NCBI RefSeq assembly: GCF_030272615.1
Contig: NC_081415.1
Coordinates: 261,080,425 to 261,144,424 of the forward strand
Length of the DNA: 64,000 nt
DNA from: Cryptomeria japonica
Taxonomy: Eukaryota; Streptophyta; Pinopsida; Cupressales; Cupressaceae
Direction of reading: 5' to 3'
Position numbers and translations under genes: made by a program. Shown here in pieces: positions 33,556 through 45,871 of this stretch (position 1 is its first letter; each line of letters starts with the position of its first letter). The notes beneath the pieces are model-generated. The model saw only the letters and a program-made list of their open reading frames with translations, had not been told where the DNA came from and did no database searches.

Positions 33556-36500
33556 ATGGCAAGTTCGTTAGGGAGAATAGAGGTGGAGAAATTTAAGAGA
33601 AGGAATTTTGAGATGTGGAAGTTGAAGATGGAAGATCAACTAATAGATCAAGATCTGTGAGATGTTGTTGACTTGAATGTCTCAAGACCTATAGATCATA
33701 CAACGATTGCTCGGTATGATGTTATGGACTGAAAGCTAAGGGTCTAATTAGATTGTGCTTGGTAGATTATGTTCTAATCAATTTCCATGAAGATAACTCT
33801 ACATAGAAGCTATGAACTAAGCTTGGTGAAATGTATCAAGCAAAATCCTTATTGAATCAAATTTTCTTGAGGAAGAAATTGTATTCCTTGAGAATGGAAG
33901 AGGGTGGACGAGTTACAGACCATTTGGAAGCATTTAATATGTTGGTGGCTCAATTGGCATTTGTTGGTGTCAAGATGGATTTAGAGGAGAAATTATAGAT
34001 CTTACTTAGTTCTTTGCCTGGTTCATGGGATTCTCTTGTTATGGCTATGGTAGTACTTCTGTTGCTTTAAAATTCGAAGATGTGGTGGGTGCCTTGCTTG
34101 GTGAAAATATGCATATGAAGGTATCCACCAGTTTGAAGGAACCCCTAATTGTCCATGGAAGACCTAATGAAAAATGCAAGAAGAATGAGAAGCATAATAA
34201 ATCCAAGTCCATAGGGAGATCAAAATCTCCTGGAAAGTCCAAAGTCATTTACTGGAATTGCGGTGAACCAGGACACATCTGTAAGGACTGCAAAGAAGAA
34301 AAGAAGAAGTACAATTTTGATTCTAAGTTTGAGAAGTAAGATGGTGATGCATTCATTGTAGCTTTGGCTACTCTTTCAAGTAATGATGCATTATTAATTG
34401 ACTTAGGTGCATCTTTTCATATGAATTCCAATAAAGACTGGTTTCTTGAATATAAAGAATTTAATGGAGATAAGGTATACTTGGGTGATGATTCATATTT
34501 AGATATTGTTTGTCGTAGTAAAGTTAGGATCAAGTTTTTTGATGGTAGAATAAAGATGATTGGCGATGTGTTGCATATTCTTGGATTAAAAATAAATTTA
34601 TTATTTGTGAGCAAACTAATAGATGTAGGTGTGTAGGTTGTCTTTTCTGATGTAGGATCCAATATGATTAAGGGTGCTATGGTGATTGCTAGAGGTGTCA
34701 AGTTCAACACTTTGTATAAGCTAGAGGCATACATTGTTAAGTGTAATAGCACTTCTGTAAAAAGTAAATCTATGGATACGTCGTCAAAAGATTTGAGGGT
34801 TTCACCTTCCACGGATGGAGATGACTTTTGGGTACCTAAGGGTCCTCTTTCTTTGGAAGCAAAGTTACTTGTAGAGAAGACTATATTATGGTACCAAAGA
34901 CTTGGCCAAGTTAGAGAAAATGGTCTAAGGACCTTGAAAATAAAAACCTTGTTGAAGGTTTAAATGATTGTAATCTTGACTTTGATTTGTGTGAGCATTG
35001 CATTTATAGAAAACAAAACCACGTTCAGTTTTACTCAAGTTCTCATAAATCTTGTGGTGTTTTGGATCTTATTCATTCTTGTGTTTTTGGTCCTATAGAT
35101 GTTCCTTCCAATAGAAATCCACATATTATGTTTCATTTTTTGATGGTTTTAGTAGGACATGGGTATATTTTATAAAGAGTAAATCTGAAGTTTTCAGTCG
35201 ATTTAAAGAATTTAAAGCAATGGTTGAATTGCAGTCTAGAAAGAAAATAAAATGATTGAGGATTGATAATGGCAATGAATTTTACTCTAATCATTTTGAT
35301 ATATTTTGTAAAGACTGTGACATTAATAGACATAAGACAACTCTATATTCTCCACAATAGAATGGAGTTGCAGAATTAATGAATAGGACATTGATGGAGA
35401 AGGCTAGGAGAATGGTAAGTGGTGCTAGTCTAGAACAAAATTTTTGGGTTGAAGCTATAGACATTGCTTGCTACCTAATTAACAGGTCTCCTACATCAGT
35501 TCTTGTTGATAAAATGTATATGGAAGCATGACCAGGTCACAAGCCTTCATTGAGACATCTTAGAGTTTTTGGTTGCGAGGCATATGCACATGTGTCAAAG
35601 GAGAAGTGAATGAAGTTGGAGAACAAAGCTATGAAATGTATCTTCATTGGATATAGTTATGGTGTGAAAGGATACAAGATTTGGGACCCTATTGCACAAA
35701 AGATAATACATAGTAGGAGTGTTATTTTTAGAGAAATTAAGTCTCCTTCTGTTACATTGCAGCCATAATATACTAAACAAGAAGATGTGATTCAATTCTT
35801 TTCTACTCCTAAAAGAGTTGGATAGATACCCCTAGATAGGAAAGAAGTTGAGAAGAGCTCATCTAGCTTTGAATCTTTAGAAGAGGAGGAAGAACCTCCA
35901 ACTCAGTTTGTTCGAAGGTCTACAAGACATAGACAACCACCTAAAAGGTATTCACTTGATGATTGGAGATGTATTTTTGTTTTGAATACTAGAATGTGGA
36001 TGAACCTAGATTTATAGAAGAGACATTAGGTATGAATGATGTAGAATCCTAAAAAATCTCTATGGAAGAAGAAATGACAACTTTGAAAAAGGATCATACA
36101 TTGGATCTTGTACCATTGCCTGAAGGACAAAAACCTGTTGGTTGTAAATGGGTATTAAAGAAAAATATTGGTTTAGATGGAAGCACTGAGAAGCATAAAG
36201 CAAGGTTTGGTGCAAAAGGCTACTCTCAGGTTGAGGGTGTTGATTATGGTGAGATATTTTCTCCTAGTGCAAAAATGGCATCCATTAGATTTTTGCTTTC
36301 TATTGTTGTTGCTTCTGATTTAGAGGTTGAGCAAATTGATGTGAAAACTACTTTCCTTCATGGTGATTTGGAGGAGGATATTTATATGGCACAAACAAAG
36401 TACTATGTGATAAAAGGTAAAATTAATTTGGTTTGTAAGTTAAAGAAATCTTTGTATGGCCTCAAACAGAGTCCTAGGAGTGGTACCAGAAATTTGAAAC

Positions 36501-37589
36501 ATATGTGTTGAGTTTGGGATTTCACGTTCCAAATTAGATCGCCATGTTTATTATAAATCTAATGGTGATCATTTCCTATACATTGCATTGTATGTTGATG
36601 ATATGTTATTCATTGGTAAAGGGAAAGGTATGATTTCAGAACCGAAGTCTCAGCCTGCTACTAAATTTGAAATGAAAGATCTTGGTGCAACAAAACATAT
36701 TTTTGGAATGGAAATGAGAAGAGATAGAGTGAACTGAAAGTTATGGCTAGGCCTGAGTAAGTATGTAAATTCAGTTTTACAAAGGTTCAACATGCAGGAT
36801 TGTAGACCATCGTGTGTTCCTTTTACAATTGGAATAAAATTATCTATTTGAGATTGTCCTACATCCCCATCAGAGATGGTCAGAGATGGAAGACATGAGA
36901 AGAGTGTGTTACCAAAGTGCAGTTGGAAAATTAATGTATGCTATGGTTTGTACTAGACCAAACATTGCCCAAGCAGTGCCCAGGAGTTCTTTCAAGATAT
37001 GTCTAATCTTGGCAGAGTTCATTGGGATGCAGTCAAAAGAGTCTTCAGATATTTGAAGGGTACCTTAGAGTATTGTTTGTGTTATCATGGCAATTGGTAG
37101 GAGACGTGATTTACCTTGATATTCATGGTTATGTGGATTTAGATTGGATAGGTGATATTGATAGCAAAAGATCCACTAGTGCTTATCTGTTTACTTTATT
37201 TGGTGGTGCAATTCGTTGGATAAGTAAGCGATAGGTTGTGGTTGCTTTGTCCACTACAGAAGCAGGCTATATGACAATTACTCATGCTTGTGAATAAGTC
37301 GTTTGTCTTAAGAGACTATGTTCAGATATTGGAATAAAACAAGACACAGTGACAGTTTATTGTGAAAGTCAGAGTGCGATCTGCCTAGCTAAGAACCTGA
37401 CATTTCATACCTAGACAAAACATATTGATGTTCAATATCATTTTGTCAGTTATGGTCGAAGATGGCAAGGTGAAGCTAGTTAAGGTAGAGACTTTGATGA
37501 ATGTTGTAGATTATTTAACTAAGGCTGTGAGCATAGAGAATTTCAAATGGTGTTCAGAGTCTATGGGCCTCATGGCTTCTAGCAATTAA
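33556..37589 (+). pseudogene. Copia gag-pol polyprotein, degraded
   Basis: The ATG at 33556 (MASSLGRIEVEKF) opens gag; the frame ends MGLMASSN with TAA 37587-37589, about 1,340 codons. Domains in order: gag to about 34250; zinc knuckle YWNCGEPGHICKDC (first Cys is Tyr); protease with LLIDLGASFHM (active-site DSG is DLG); GAG-pre-integrase WYQRLGQVRENGL (both His are Gln), then CEHC; integrase with LRIDNGNEFYS and NGVAELMNRTLMEKARRMV; RT (36062-36960) with KPVGCKWVLKKN, QIDVKTTFLHGDLEEDIYM, and YVDDM at 36591-36605; RNase H with STSAYLFTLFGGAIRW and CESQSAICLAKN (usual Asp is Glu) and TKHIDVQYHF. Numerous stops and frameshifts. Several lesions (TGC to TAC, TCA to TTA) are the transitions expected from deamination of methylated cytosine. 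Confidence 0.93.
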
Positions 37590-37627
37590 ATTATTGTGAT
37601 GATACTCTTTACTCTTGGAAGGTAATT

Positions 37628-37638
37628 GAAAAGTGGGA
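37628..37638 (+). other. Copia polypurine tract
   Basis: GAAAAGTGGGA lies immediately upstream of the 3' LTR, where plus-strand synthesis is primed; it carries one T. Confidence 0.7.
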
Positions 37639-37639
37639 T

Positions 37640-38536
37640 AATATTGGGAAAATGGTGTTTCAACTGTGCATTTACACAAGGTTACTATTTATAGTAAGTT
37701 TTCATTGAGCACAAAATGGTGCAAAATTCCCCGAAGCTACAGATTAGCTAGATAAGCATGCTGGTAAATTTTCGTCGCAAGATCATAGCTATTTTTGAAG
37801 ATATTAAAATTTCTATTTTTGGAGGGTGCAATGAAAGGTTTACATTTAATTTTGAGGACTTTATACCCTCCAAAATGCAATGAAAAGTGGGTATAACTAT
37901 CATAGAGGGTTACGAGGAGATACAATACTTTGTGAGCTTTCCAATGCATCAAACAATTCGTTAATCAGACACCCGATTCACAAGTTATGGCCTCTAAAAG
38001 TTTGGACTCCTGTAATAGGAAATATAAAATGCACCAGACACATAAAATGAGCTGTAAAAGGGAGGGACACATGTTGGTGTGTGTTTTGACACGTCATTGG
38101 GCATCTAGAATGGAGATATGATTGACTCTACTTTATTAGGTGGTTTTAGCCCATGATTTTGTAATATTGTTTGACGGTTTCTTGTATTGTATCTCCTATA
38201 TATGAGGTGCATGAGATAGAGGTTGTGTGTAAGAGTCTTATGGCTATTAAGTTACCTCTGAATCTTTGATTAGTGGTACTCTTGTGAAGATCTTGCTTTG
38301 GAAGTATATTGTAATCTATTATTGATTATTGAATAATATATTGAGCTGCTTTTTAGAGTGTGGAGTTTTTCTCCTGGAAGGGTTTTCCCCACATAAATCA
38401 CTGTGTTATGGTATGCATGTTATTATGTCTATTTCCGTTAAGTTTATGTAACTATTGTAACGATCTAAAAAAGTTTTGCATTACCCTAATCTCAAGGTTA
38501 GTGTAGGGAGTTGTTCCGATACTTAACTTCCTTACA
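37640..38536 (+). repeat. Copia 3' LTR
   Basis: Collinear with the 5' LTR, starting near TATTGGGAAAATGG (5' copy TGTTGGGAAAATGG) and ending CTTCCTTACA before GAGTG. The TG start is mutated to TA. Confidence 0.9.
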
Positions 38537-38541
38537 GAGTG

Positions 38542-39639
38542 TACATTTGTCATAAGTTTTTGATCTATCATTGAATATGTTCTCATTATGAGTGACTTTT
38601 TGAGTTCATTGCATTCATTCCATTCATTAAGTGTTGCATTTAATTTGAGTTCATCATCACTCATATTAATATTACATTTAGTATGCATTCATTATCATTC
38701 ACATTGATTATCCTTTAGTCTCACATTTAATGTGCATTCATTATCATTCATATCATTTTCCATTTAATGTGTCTTCATTAGGTTCATTTCATTCACTTTT
38801 AGTGTTGCATTTTCCCGCGCATTCCTTTTATTCATTTTTGTTTGACATTCATAGTCCACTAGTTGGATATCTTTTATCCATATAGTTTGCGTTAATACAT
38901 CCATTAATTTCATTTCATTTAGGAGACATAATATAGGTTTGTTAGTCTATGCTATTTTAGGTTCATTTCATTCATTTTCATTTATTTCATTTGGTTTTAT
39001 TAATCTCATGTAATTGAATTTAGGTGCATTTTTTAGGGTATGACATCATATAATCATTCTACATTAATCATCATAGATCATGCATACATCATTATACACG
39101 TAGGCCATTCATAACATGTGCATCACATTATAACATCCATACATCATCATGTCATACATAATACATAGATGAATACCACAATTTCATGCATACAAAACAT
39201 TAATATATGCATCACATCCTAAATCACCCACATTAGTCACATAGTCATAATCACATTGCATAAAATAATATTCGTGATCATCATGTCCTTACATCTTGCA
39301 TCACACAACATCCATTGCATCAATAATACAACATCATTTTCCATAAATGCATCATATATCGTCACATCATACATCACAAAGTTTAGCACATCTATAACAT
39401 TAACACATGCATATATAAGCATCTATTATAATCACATAAGCATAACACATCATGCATTGACTTCCACCAATAGTTTATCATATATCAATGTCTAAAAATT
39501 GTCCAAAAAATATGCGATGTCCATTGAGTCCAAAAGAATAATGCATACATAAGAATCATTTGTGGCATAATCATTTGCATGTACATGATCTCAAAAAGTA
39601 ACTAAAAAATGTAATCTTATACAACTCTCTTATGAAGCC
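38542..39639. repeat. CATT-rich minisatellite and low-complexity DNA
   Basis: From 38565 to about 38800, units containing CATTTAATGTGCATTCATTATC repeat imperfectly with a spacing of about 40-65 bp. From 39040 to 39470 the sequence is a loose array of CATCACAT/CATACATC words. No gene. It follows directly the right target duplication of the copia element and continues the DNA at 31361-32527. Confidence 0.7.
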
Positions 39640-40329
39640 TCCCTTGAACCCTCCTCTGTCTGGAATGGTACCTGTGTTACAAGAGTATCTCCCCCGATAC
39701 TATTTCCTATCCAGATCCCTATACATCTATTTGTGGTGGCACGTGTGACATGGGAGTATCCTCCCCTTGTGCTCTACCCTCCCCTAAGTCACTTGTACCC
39801 TCAGACTCCTATCCCTATCCCCTATCTGGATTAGCTCCTACATTCTCTATCCCAATCCTCAACCATCCTTCCCCATCCCATACTGATCCACCACCTCTCC
39901 CTACTAAACCCACTACCATTCCATGTCTAACTAGTCCCATACTAAGACCAGTCGAAACCTATGGAGGCCCCATCACTGATCTTGTCCTATGCTAAGAGGA
40001 GTTGCTCCTCTATGAGTGCCTGTTGCTTTGGAAGGAGGCCCCACTCCTATGTGAACCACTACTTTGGATGGAAAACCCACTCCTGTTGGACGATCCACTT
40101 TGAGAGCTAAACCTGATGGATCTCTCAGGTGGTGGATATACCTGCCACCTATCCACTAGCATCATTGCCTCATACATTGCCCTATATCATGTGGCCTCTA
40201 CAATAAGGGCCCCAACTAATCAGATTGTTGTTGTATATGTAGGGTCTACCACTATACTACTCCTGCCAAAGCCCTCTCACCAATCCTACCACTGCCCCTC
40301 CTCACCTCATCCCCTTCCCTCCAAGCTGC

Positions 40330-40360
40330 CTCATCTGTCTGTCTGTCTGTCTATCTGTCT
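40330..40360. repeat. (CTGT)n microsatellite within the PMD pseudogene
   Basis: Six or so CTGT units, one changed to CTAT. In the minus frame it reads as an ETDRQTDRQ-type repeat. Confidence 0.9.
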
Positions 40361-41382
40361 CTCCTCATCCTCTCCCCCTCTAAGTTGCTCCCCTTTATCA
40401 GGCCAACTCTAATGTATCTTAGGATGACTGTAGACTGTCTCTCTTTGCTCTTGCCCCATCCCTGTTCACCACTATTGTGGCTACCTCTATCCTGAGCTCA
40501 TCTCTCTCTGTATTGAGCTCATCCCTCTCTATCTTAAGCTCATCCCTCTATGTCCTTGACCCCTCATATAATCCCTCTAAGTGACGTAGATATGTGTCTA
40601 GATCCCAAATCCTCTCACCTTGAGAAGCCCCCTATGTTGAACTCTCCCCCTACCTATGTGCTCACTCTAGCTTCTTAGTAAGACCCTCAATGTGTTGCTG
40701 ATGGTGCTCAATATCCTTGGCATGTTGTAAAACCTACTCCTTTATCTCCATTGACACCCTTTATCTCTGCTTGCTCCTCCTTGGTGGCACGACTACTGAT
40801 ACCACCACTAGCCTCTCCCTCTCTTCTCTTCTCTGTTGTCTACCCAACCTATCCTCTTTTACTAGCTCATCAACATTCATGGCCTCGACTACCCCCACAC
40901 CACCCTCGAGCCCCACTTGCTTCTCGACCTGTCCCTCCTCATCTGATGCCTCCACCTCTACCTCCTCAATTGTCTCCATTGTTTCCCCTCCTCTCCCATA
41001 ACTAAGTAGTAATAATCTACCTCCCCTCCCTCTCCCATCCCATCCTCAAACTACTATTCTCCTCTATACTATCAATGAAGTTAATCTTGATGGTCCCACT
41101 ACTAATGGCCTCTGATCTCTCCACCAACAAGCATACTTGTCTATCACCCCTATATCATCCATAATAACCATTGGATCCCATATCACCTCCTCCATCTTTG
41201 TCCACTCCTTCCTAGCCACCTGTCAGTCTACCACCCTCCCCCACACCCTACCCTTGCATCTCCAAAATACCAAATAACCTAGTCTGGCTTGTAACACTCT
41301 ACCAAAAACTCCATTTTTCCTATGATGTATGTAGGGGTAGTCATGAACGAGATATACATGTGATCCTCCAACTGTGCTTGGC

Positions 41383-41496
41383 TATGCCTATGTTGGGGCA
41401 CCATATCACACTCCCTTGAATATGCCTATGCTGGGGCACCATATCACACTCACTTGAATATGCCTATGCTGGGGCGCCATATCACACTCCCTTGAA
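41383..41496. repeat. 38-bp tandem triplication inside the PMD pseudogene
   Basis: TATGCCTATG starts at 41383, 41421 and 41459; each unit continues GGGGCRCCATATCACACT. The copies are nearly identical. Because 38 is not a multiple of 3, each copy shifts the frame of the minus-strand protein. Confidence 0.95.
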
Positions 41497-42327
41497 TGAA
41501 TTGATCCAACATCAATCACCAGTAATTATCCCCCGTACCCCAACATATCTCCATGGTCCTCGCCAACTATATATCATTGACTAATCATCAACTCTATCCC
41601 TCCTCTCGAAAATTGGGCGTGTAACCATGATGTTCTCTAAGCCCATACCTACAACAAGATCCTGAATCCTGTGCTGCTCCCCCATGATAACATATCATAT
41701 GTACATCTTCCTGTAGAAATCTGTGTACTAGTGTCCCCCATGCATACGTTCTCCTCCAATCAAATGTGTCTACCACAATCTGCACCATCCCCAATGATAG
41801 TAATCTCCCTCCTTTGTCTAGGATTAGGAATCCACTTGCTAGGGCACCGATATATAAATAAAAGTATCAGTCAAGTGTCATTGCTTCATACGTATCTGTT
41901 AGTTCTAATTGCCCCTTATGCAGGGGCACATTTGTCCATCTCAATAGCATTTGTAGGGCTGTTGCATGCCCAATGTTTCGCATCACTACCCTCAGCCACC
42001 TAATCGAGAGTCGCAATATCCAGTAGATGTCCTTTGTTGTGACCATGATCTATCCGACTGCCAGTTGAAATGTGGTCTTATCAGATTGTCATCTCTCAAT
42101 AAGAGTTGTCAATAATCCCCTGTGTGTGACCAAAGATAGGACATCTTAGCCAACTATCACAACCCAATCTATTTTATGATCTCCCACTATGCATCTCCAA
42201 AGTCATCTGTTAGCCTCAGCAATGTAGATCTCCTCTCCCACATCTCCAATACATCTATACTCCACTGCACAACCGAACCTATGTCAAATATTCTTCTCTG
42301 TCCATCCTAAGATTTCTTCTTACTCAT

Positions 42328-43330
42328 TTTATCATTCTTCACAATCTCGCTGGTCCTTGTTGCAGACTTGTTGAACCATTCTTATGGGAGAAACGCGCCT
42401 TCCCAAACATTCACATATCAGAGCTGTTCTGTCAGTTACAGAGGACCACATGAAATATACTATACAACCTCAGCAACCAGAAGAGCTAAGGAAATCAGAA
42501 TTTAGAATCAACACATATGCACACCCAATTCTGTCAGCTCTAAAATAATTCTCAGACCTGAAACTATTGACCAGTAGTGCAGAAGCAGAATTCAAAATGA
42601 TCTTTGATCTTCCCAAGCTGATACACAAAAAACCCAATATGGATAAGGCAGAGACAGGAGCATTAAAACATGGGTGCACAATTCTCATTCAATGTGACCA
42701 ACTAACTTGTAGCCTTGGGAAATCTATTGCTCTGTTTCTCTCTACAATCTATAGGAACCATCTGTATAATAGATTCTTAAAAGTTGTAATAGTGCAGAGT
42801 TGATTTTCACAAGCTGCTCAACGATGAACAATCATTACATTGTAAGAAGGGCAGACATCATCTTCTGTAATACTGAATCTGGTTGGTGTTTTCTTTAATA
42901 CTTACAGAGTGGCTGGCATAAAGTCCAGTCAACACATTCATAGATGAGCCCAAACATCTCGGAGTTTTCATGCGTTTAAACGTCAGACAAATAGATTTGA
43001 AGTGTTTTATAACTAGACAAATTGCATAAAAGTCATTTTGTAGGGGTTTAAATACATAAAAGTCGTGCACCCTAACTTCACGCTTCTCAAAATCCTACTT
43101 GGAAATTTCGAATCACTCCGATTTTTTTACAGCAGCTTACTTGGCAAGTCCCCTGCTTATAACTAAGGTTTCAGGGCCACATCATCAAATATGATGCCAC
43201 ATCAGCATGCTTTTTGCCAAGGTGTCCAAAACAACCCCCCCAAAAAGTGAGACCAATAGGCATGCAAAAGAGACCCCAATAGTTGTGCAGCCAATGTGGC
43301 ATCCCCTGATTGGTTACTTTTTACAATATT
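42328..43330. other. Spacer upstream of the PMD pseudogene
   Basis: No domain recognised. Short open frames (42470-42803) carry no motif. It could hold the promoter of the PMD gene. Confidence 0.4.
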
Positions 43331-43395
43331 AGTACATTTCTTAACAACTATTGGTACATTTCCTAACAACTGTTGGTACATTTCCTAACAAAAAT
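43331..43395. repeat. ~25-bp minisatellite, about 2.6 copies
   Basis: Units of GTACATTTCYTAACAACTRTTG repeat in tandem, with the last copy decaying into TAACAAAAATTG. Confidence 0.85.
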
Positions 43396-44179
43396 TGATA
43401 TTTTTTGTTTCAAACAATAGGTTTTATTTGTTCAATTTTTGGAACAAAAGGTATCAACAACCCTCACAACAATTGGAACATGCTCAACTACTGGGTCCTT
43501 TCCCCTAGTTTGAGTTTTTTTTTTTCACTTTCTAATTTCAGTATTCTTATTTATTAAAAACGTATTTTAACTTTATTATTATTATTTTTTTATATTTTAA
43601 ATTGAGTTATATTTATGATTTTATAGTTTGGATTAGATCACATTATCCGTTTTATTCTGTCTTGTTTATAGCATCTATGATTTTATCTTTCAGAATTGAA
43701 AGTGGGTGCAATTGTGTTATTTATGTTGGATTGCATCTACAATGTTATTCCTATATGAAAATTTAGTGTAGTCTTGCTCCCAATTTCAAAACACTATTTT
43801 TTTCCCTTCCTTGAACAAAACGTTCAAATTGTGCATATAAGGTTGTATATCTATCTAATTTAAGTTTTCATAATTAATTTATAATTTCAATATTGAAGCC
43901 AACATTTTTTACTAAATGATGCATTTAGATATTAATTGTTGCATTTTTTAATTTTTTATTATAATTTCTCCCTTCGATTTTAATTCTTTTGGAGCTAAAT
44001 TCTGCAATCTTGAATCTGCCTCCATTTTTATCACAGGCTAGACAAATTTTCAATGCAAACGATTACAATTTGTTAATGGGCAAAATGTTCTTTGCTGCAC
44101 TAAATTTTCGAAGTCTTAGGCATTGATATTTGGATTGGAAGAAAATACAGGAAATGTAATTGAATACGGAAAAAAATGG
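43396..44179. other. AT-rich spacer
   Basis: Poly-T and ATTATT runs, no gene. It ends at the truncated start of LINE-C. Confidence 0.5.
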
Positions 44180-45058
44180 AAATAGAGCAATATTGATTCA
44201 TGACAGAAAATTGCCCTAATTGCATGGGATAAAATCATCAAACCTAAGTCTACGGGGGTCTAGGAATCAAAGATCTTCACTTGCAGAACAAAGCCTTATG
44301 AGCTAAACTAGTTTGGAAGTTCATTAATAACCCCAAAGCAATATGGGTTAGGATGATGGCAACTAAATATCTCACAGATGGGGATCCTCAAAACCTCCTT
44401 AGATCTAGTTTTCATCCAAAGGGTTCTAGAACTTGGAATTTCATTGTCTCATGTAGAAATTTAATTGCAGATTCCTTGTCTTGGGATATACATGATGGTT
44501 CCTCTAGCCTCTTTTGGGAAGACTCATGGGGAGGATACCCGAGCATTGAAATCTCTCTTAACATTCCAATAGCTAAGCACTAGCTTCAACAACACTAGGG
44601 ATCCCGAGTTAGCGATTATATGGTTTTGGAAAGGACCTCTAGCATGCAAGGATGGAGTTGGAAGCCTATGGAAGGATTGCCTATTCCTATTGCTGAAATC
44701 AATCAGCTTCTAGACCTTATAAGAGTAAGAAATATTAATCCTAGAAGAGGTAAAGATACTCTTATATGGGCTTGCTCTAAAACAGGTCGGTATAATGCTA
44801 AAGATGGCTACAGGGTTCTAGTAAACTTTGGGAATCAAGAGGAACAAAATATTCCAATTAGGCTCTTTTGGACCAGTAAGATCATCCCAAAAGCAAGAAT
44901 CTTTGCATGGTTGGTCTTCAAAGAGAGGATCCTCACTACAGAAAGATTTACTAAAATGGGCTATGAAAGGCCCTCGAGATGCATCTTGTGCAAAGCCCAA
45001 GAAAAGACAGTTGATCACCTTCTCTTGATTTGCCCATCTGCCTCAAAATGTTGGCGAT
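44180..45058 (+). pseudogene. LINE-C RT C-terminus and zf-RVT domain
   Basis: The first part reads GGLGIKDLHLQNKAL-like sequence across a stop, then AKLVWKF, WVRMMATKYLTDGDPQN and SRTWNFIVSCRNLIADSLSW, all standard before the zf-RVT domain. After a stop at 44581 the frame 44620-45058 runs through DTLIWACSKTGRYNAKDGYR, RLFWTSKIIPKARIFAWLVF and the zinc block CILCKAQEKTVDHLLLICPS with all Cys/Cys/His/Cys ligands kept. It ends at TGA after SKCWR. Confidence 0.88.
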
Positions 45059-45163
45059 GACTTTGTGCAAAATTGGGGTGGATATCAGCCCTTCCTAATG
45101 ATATAGTATCTCTCTTTTCAATGCTGGCCTCTTCCTTCTAATGAAATCACTTTAAGCCAGATT

Positions 45164-45871
45164 TTGGAAATTTCTCCTTCCTATCTTGTTTGGGAAATTT
45201 GGAAAGAAAGGAATCAAAGAAATTTTGACAATAAAGCAAGAAGATTTGAATTAGTTTTATCCTCAATTGAAACTTCAATTGTTGGGACAGTAAATTGCAA
45301 ACTATCTTTCTCAATAGATTCTTCAAGAATCTTCTCTTCTTGGGATGATAGTATAAGAAATAATTGGCAAGGAATCAAGATTCCTTCTTCATTTGGGCAA
45401 AAACCTAATTCTCGTAAGGAAGCTATATGGTCCGCCCCTAAGTAGGGTTGGTTCAAACTAAACTTTGATGGAGCCTCCAAAGGTAACCCAGGTCCTTCAA
45501 GTATAGGATATGTGGTTAGAGATTTAGGATCAATTATTGGAAAAATGGCCATGCCATTGCCATCAGATACCAATAATATAGCAGAATTCAATGCTTTCCT
45601 TCTAGGTCTACTGGATTTCCTCAATCATGGGATAAGAAGCATCATAGTAGAGGGAGATTTAGAGATAGCAATCAATGCAATTAAATTGAAGAAAACCCCA
45701 AACCGACGGCTACAGGCAATTCTGGATAGCATAATTGATAATTTGGTCATATTAGAGCAATATGAGGTTAAATATATCTATAGAGAAGCGAATACAGAGG
45801 CAAATGCTCTCTCAAAATCTGTAGCAGAAGGCATTTCTTTTCATTGGTGGGATCAGGACGACAATCACTAG
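45164..45871 (+). pseudogene. LINE-C linker and RNase H domain, catalytic residues kept
   Basis: The linker has WEIWKERNQRNFDNKARRFE. The RNase H domain follows with GWFKLNFDGASKGNPGPSSI (first Asp, split by a TAG at 45442-45444), NIAEFNAFLLGLLDFL (second acidic residue), IVEGDLEIAINAI (third Asp) and VKYIYREANTEANALSKSV. The last block has Asn-Ala in place of the usual Ala-Asp, so the final acidic residue is lost. It ends at TAG 45869-45871. Confidence 0.88.

Larger units (their letters stand above)
32533..38536 (+). mobile_element. Ty1/copia LTR retrotransposon, complete structure, inactive
   Basis: Two LTRs of about 0.9 kb (32533-33431 and about 37640-38536) bracket a primer-binding site, gag-pol and a purine tract. 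The 5-bp duplication GAGTG flanks it at 32528-32532 and 38537-38541. The gene order protease-integrase-RT-RNase H is that of copia. The LTRs share length and end but differ at many positions, roughly one in seven to ten by eye over the first 200 bp, so the insertion is old. The coding region has more than a dozen stops and shifts. Confidence 0.93.
39640..42327 (-). pseudogene. Plant mobile domain (PMD / MAIN-like) protein, degraded
   Basis: The ATG at 42327 (MSKKKS) starts a minus-strand frame whose segments reproduce the PMD N-terminal pattern: LAKMSYLWSHTG, then LLTTLIER, QSDKTTFQLAVG, VTTKDIYWILRLSI, where the family has LITALVERW, HTFHLPxGEMTxTLxDV and LLGLP. It continues with YIGALASGFLIL and WRRTYAWGTLVHRFLQED (family TYSWGTAVLxYLYREL). 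After 41500 comes a less conserved part, an acidic stretch (40979-40761, METIEEVEVEASDEEGQVEK) and E/R-rich coiled-coil words (DRERDELRTERDELRIE near 40500). PMDs occur in host genes of the MAIN/MAIL1 type, which act in meristem maintenance and silencing, and fused to transposon proteins. Which applies here is unclear. More than ten stops and shifts. Confidence 0.7.

Noticed and set aside
39040-39470. CATCACAT/CATACATC words considered as a CRISPR-like array
   Set aside because: No fixed repeat length or unique spacers; this is low-complexity plant DNA.
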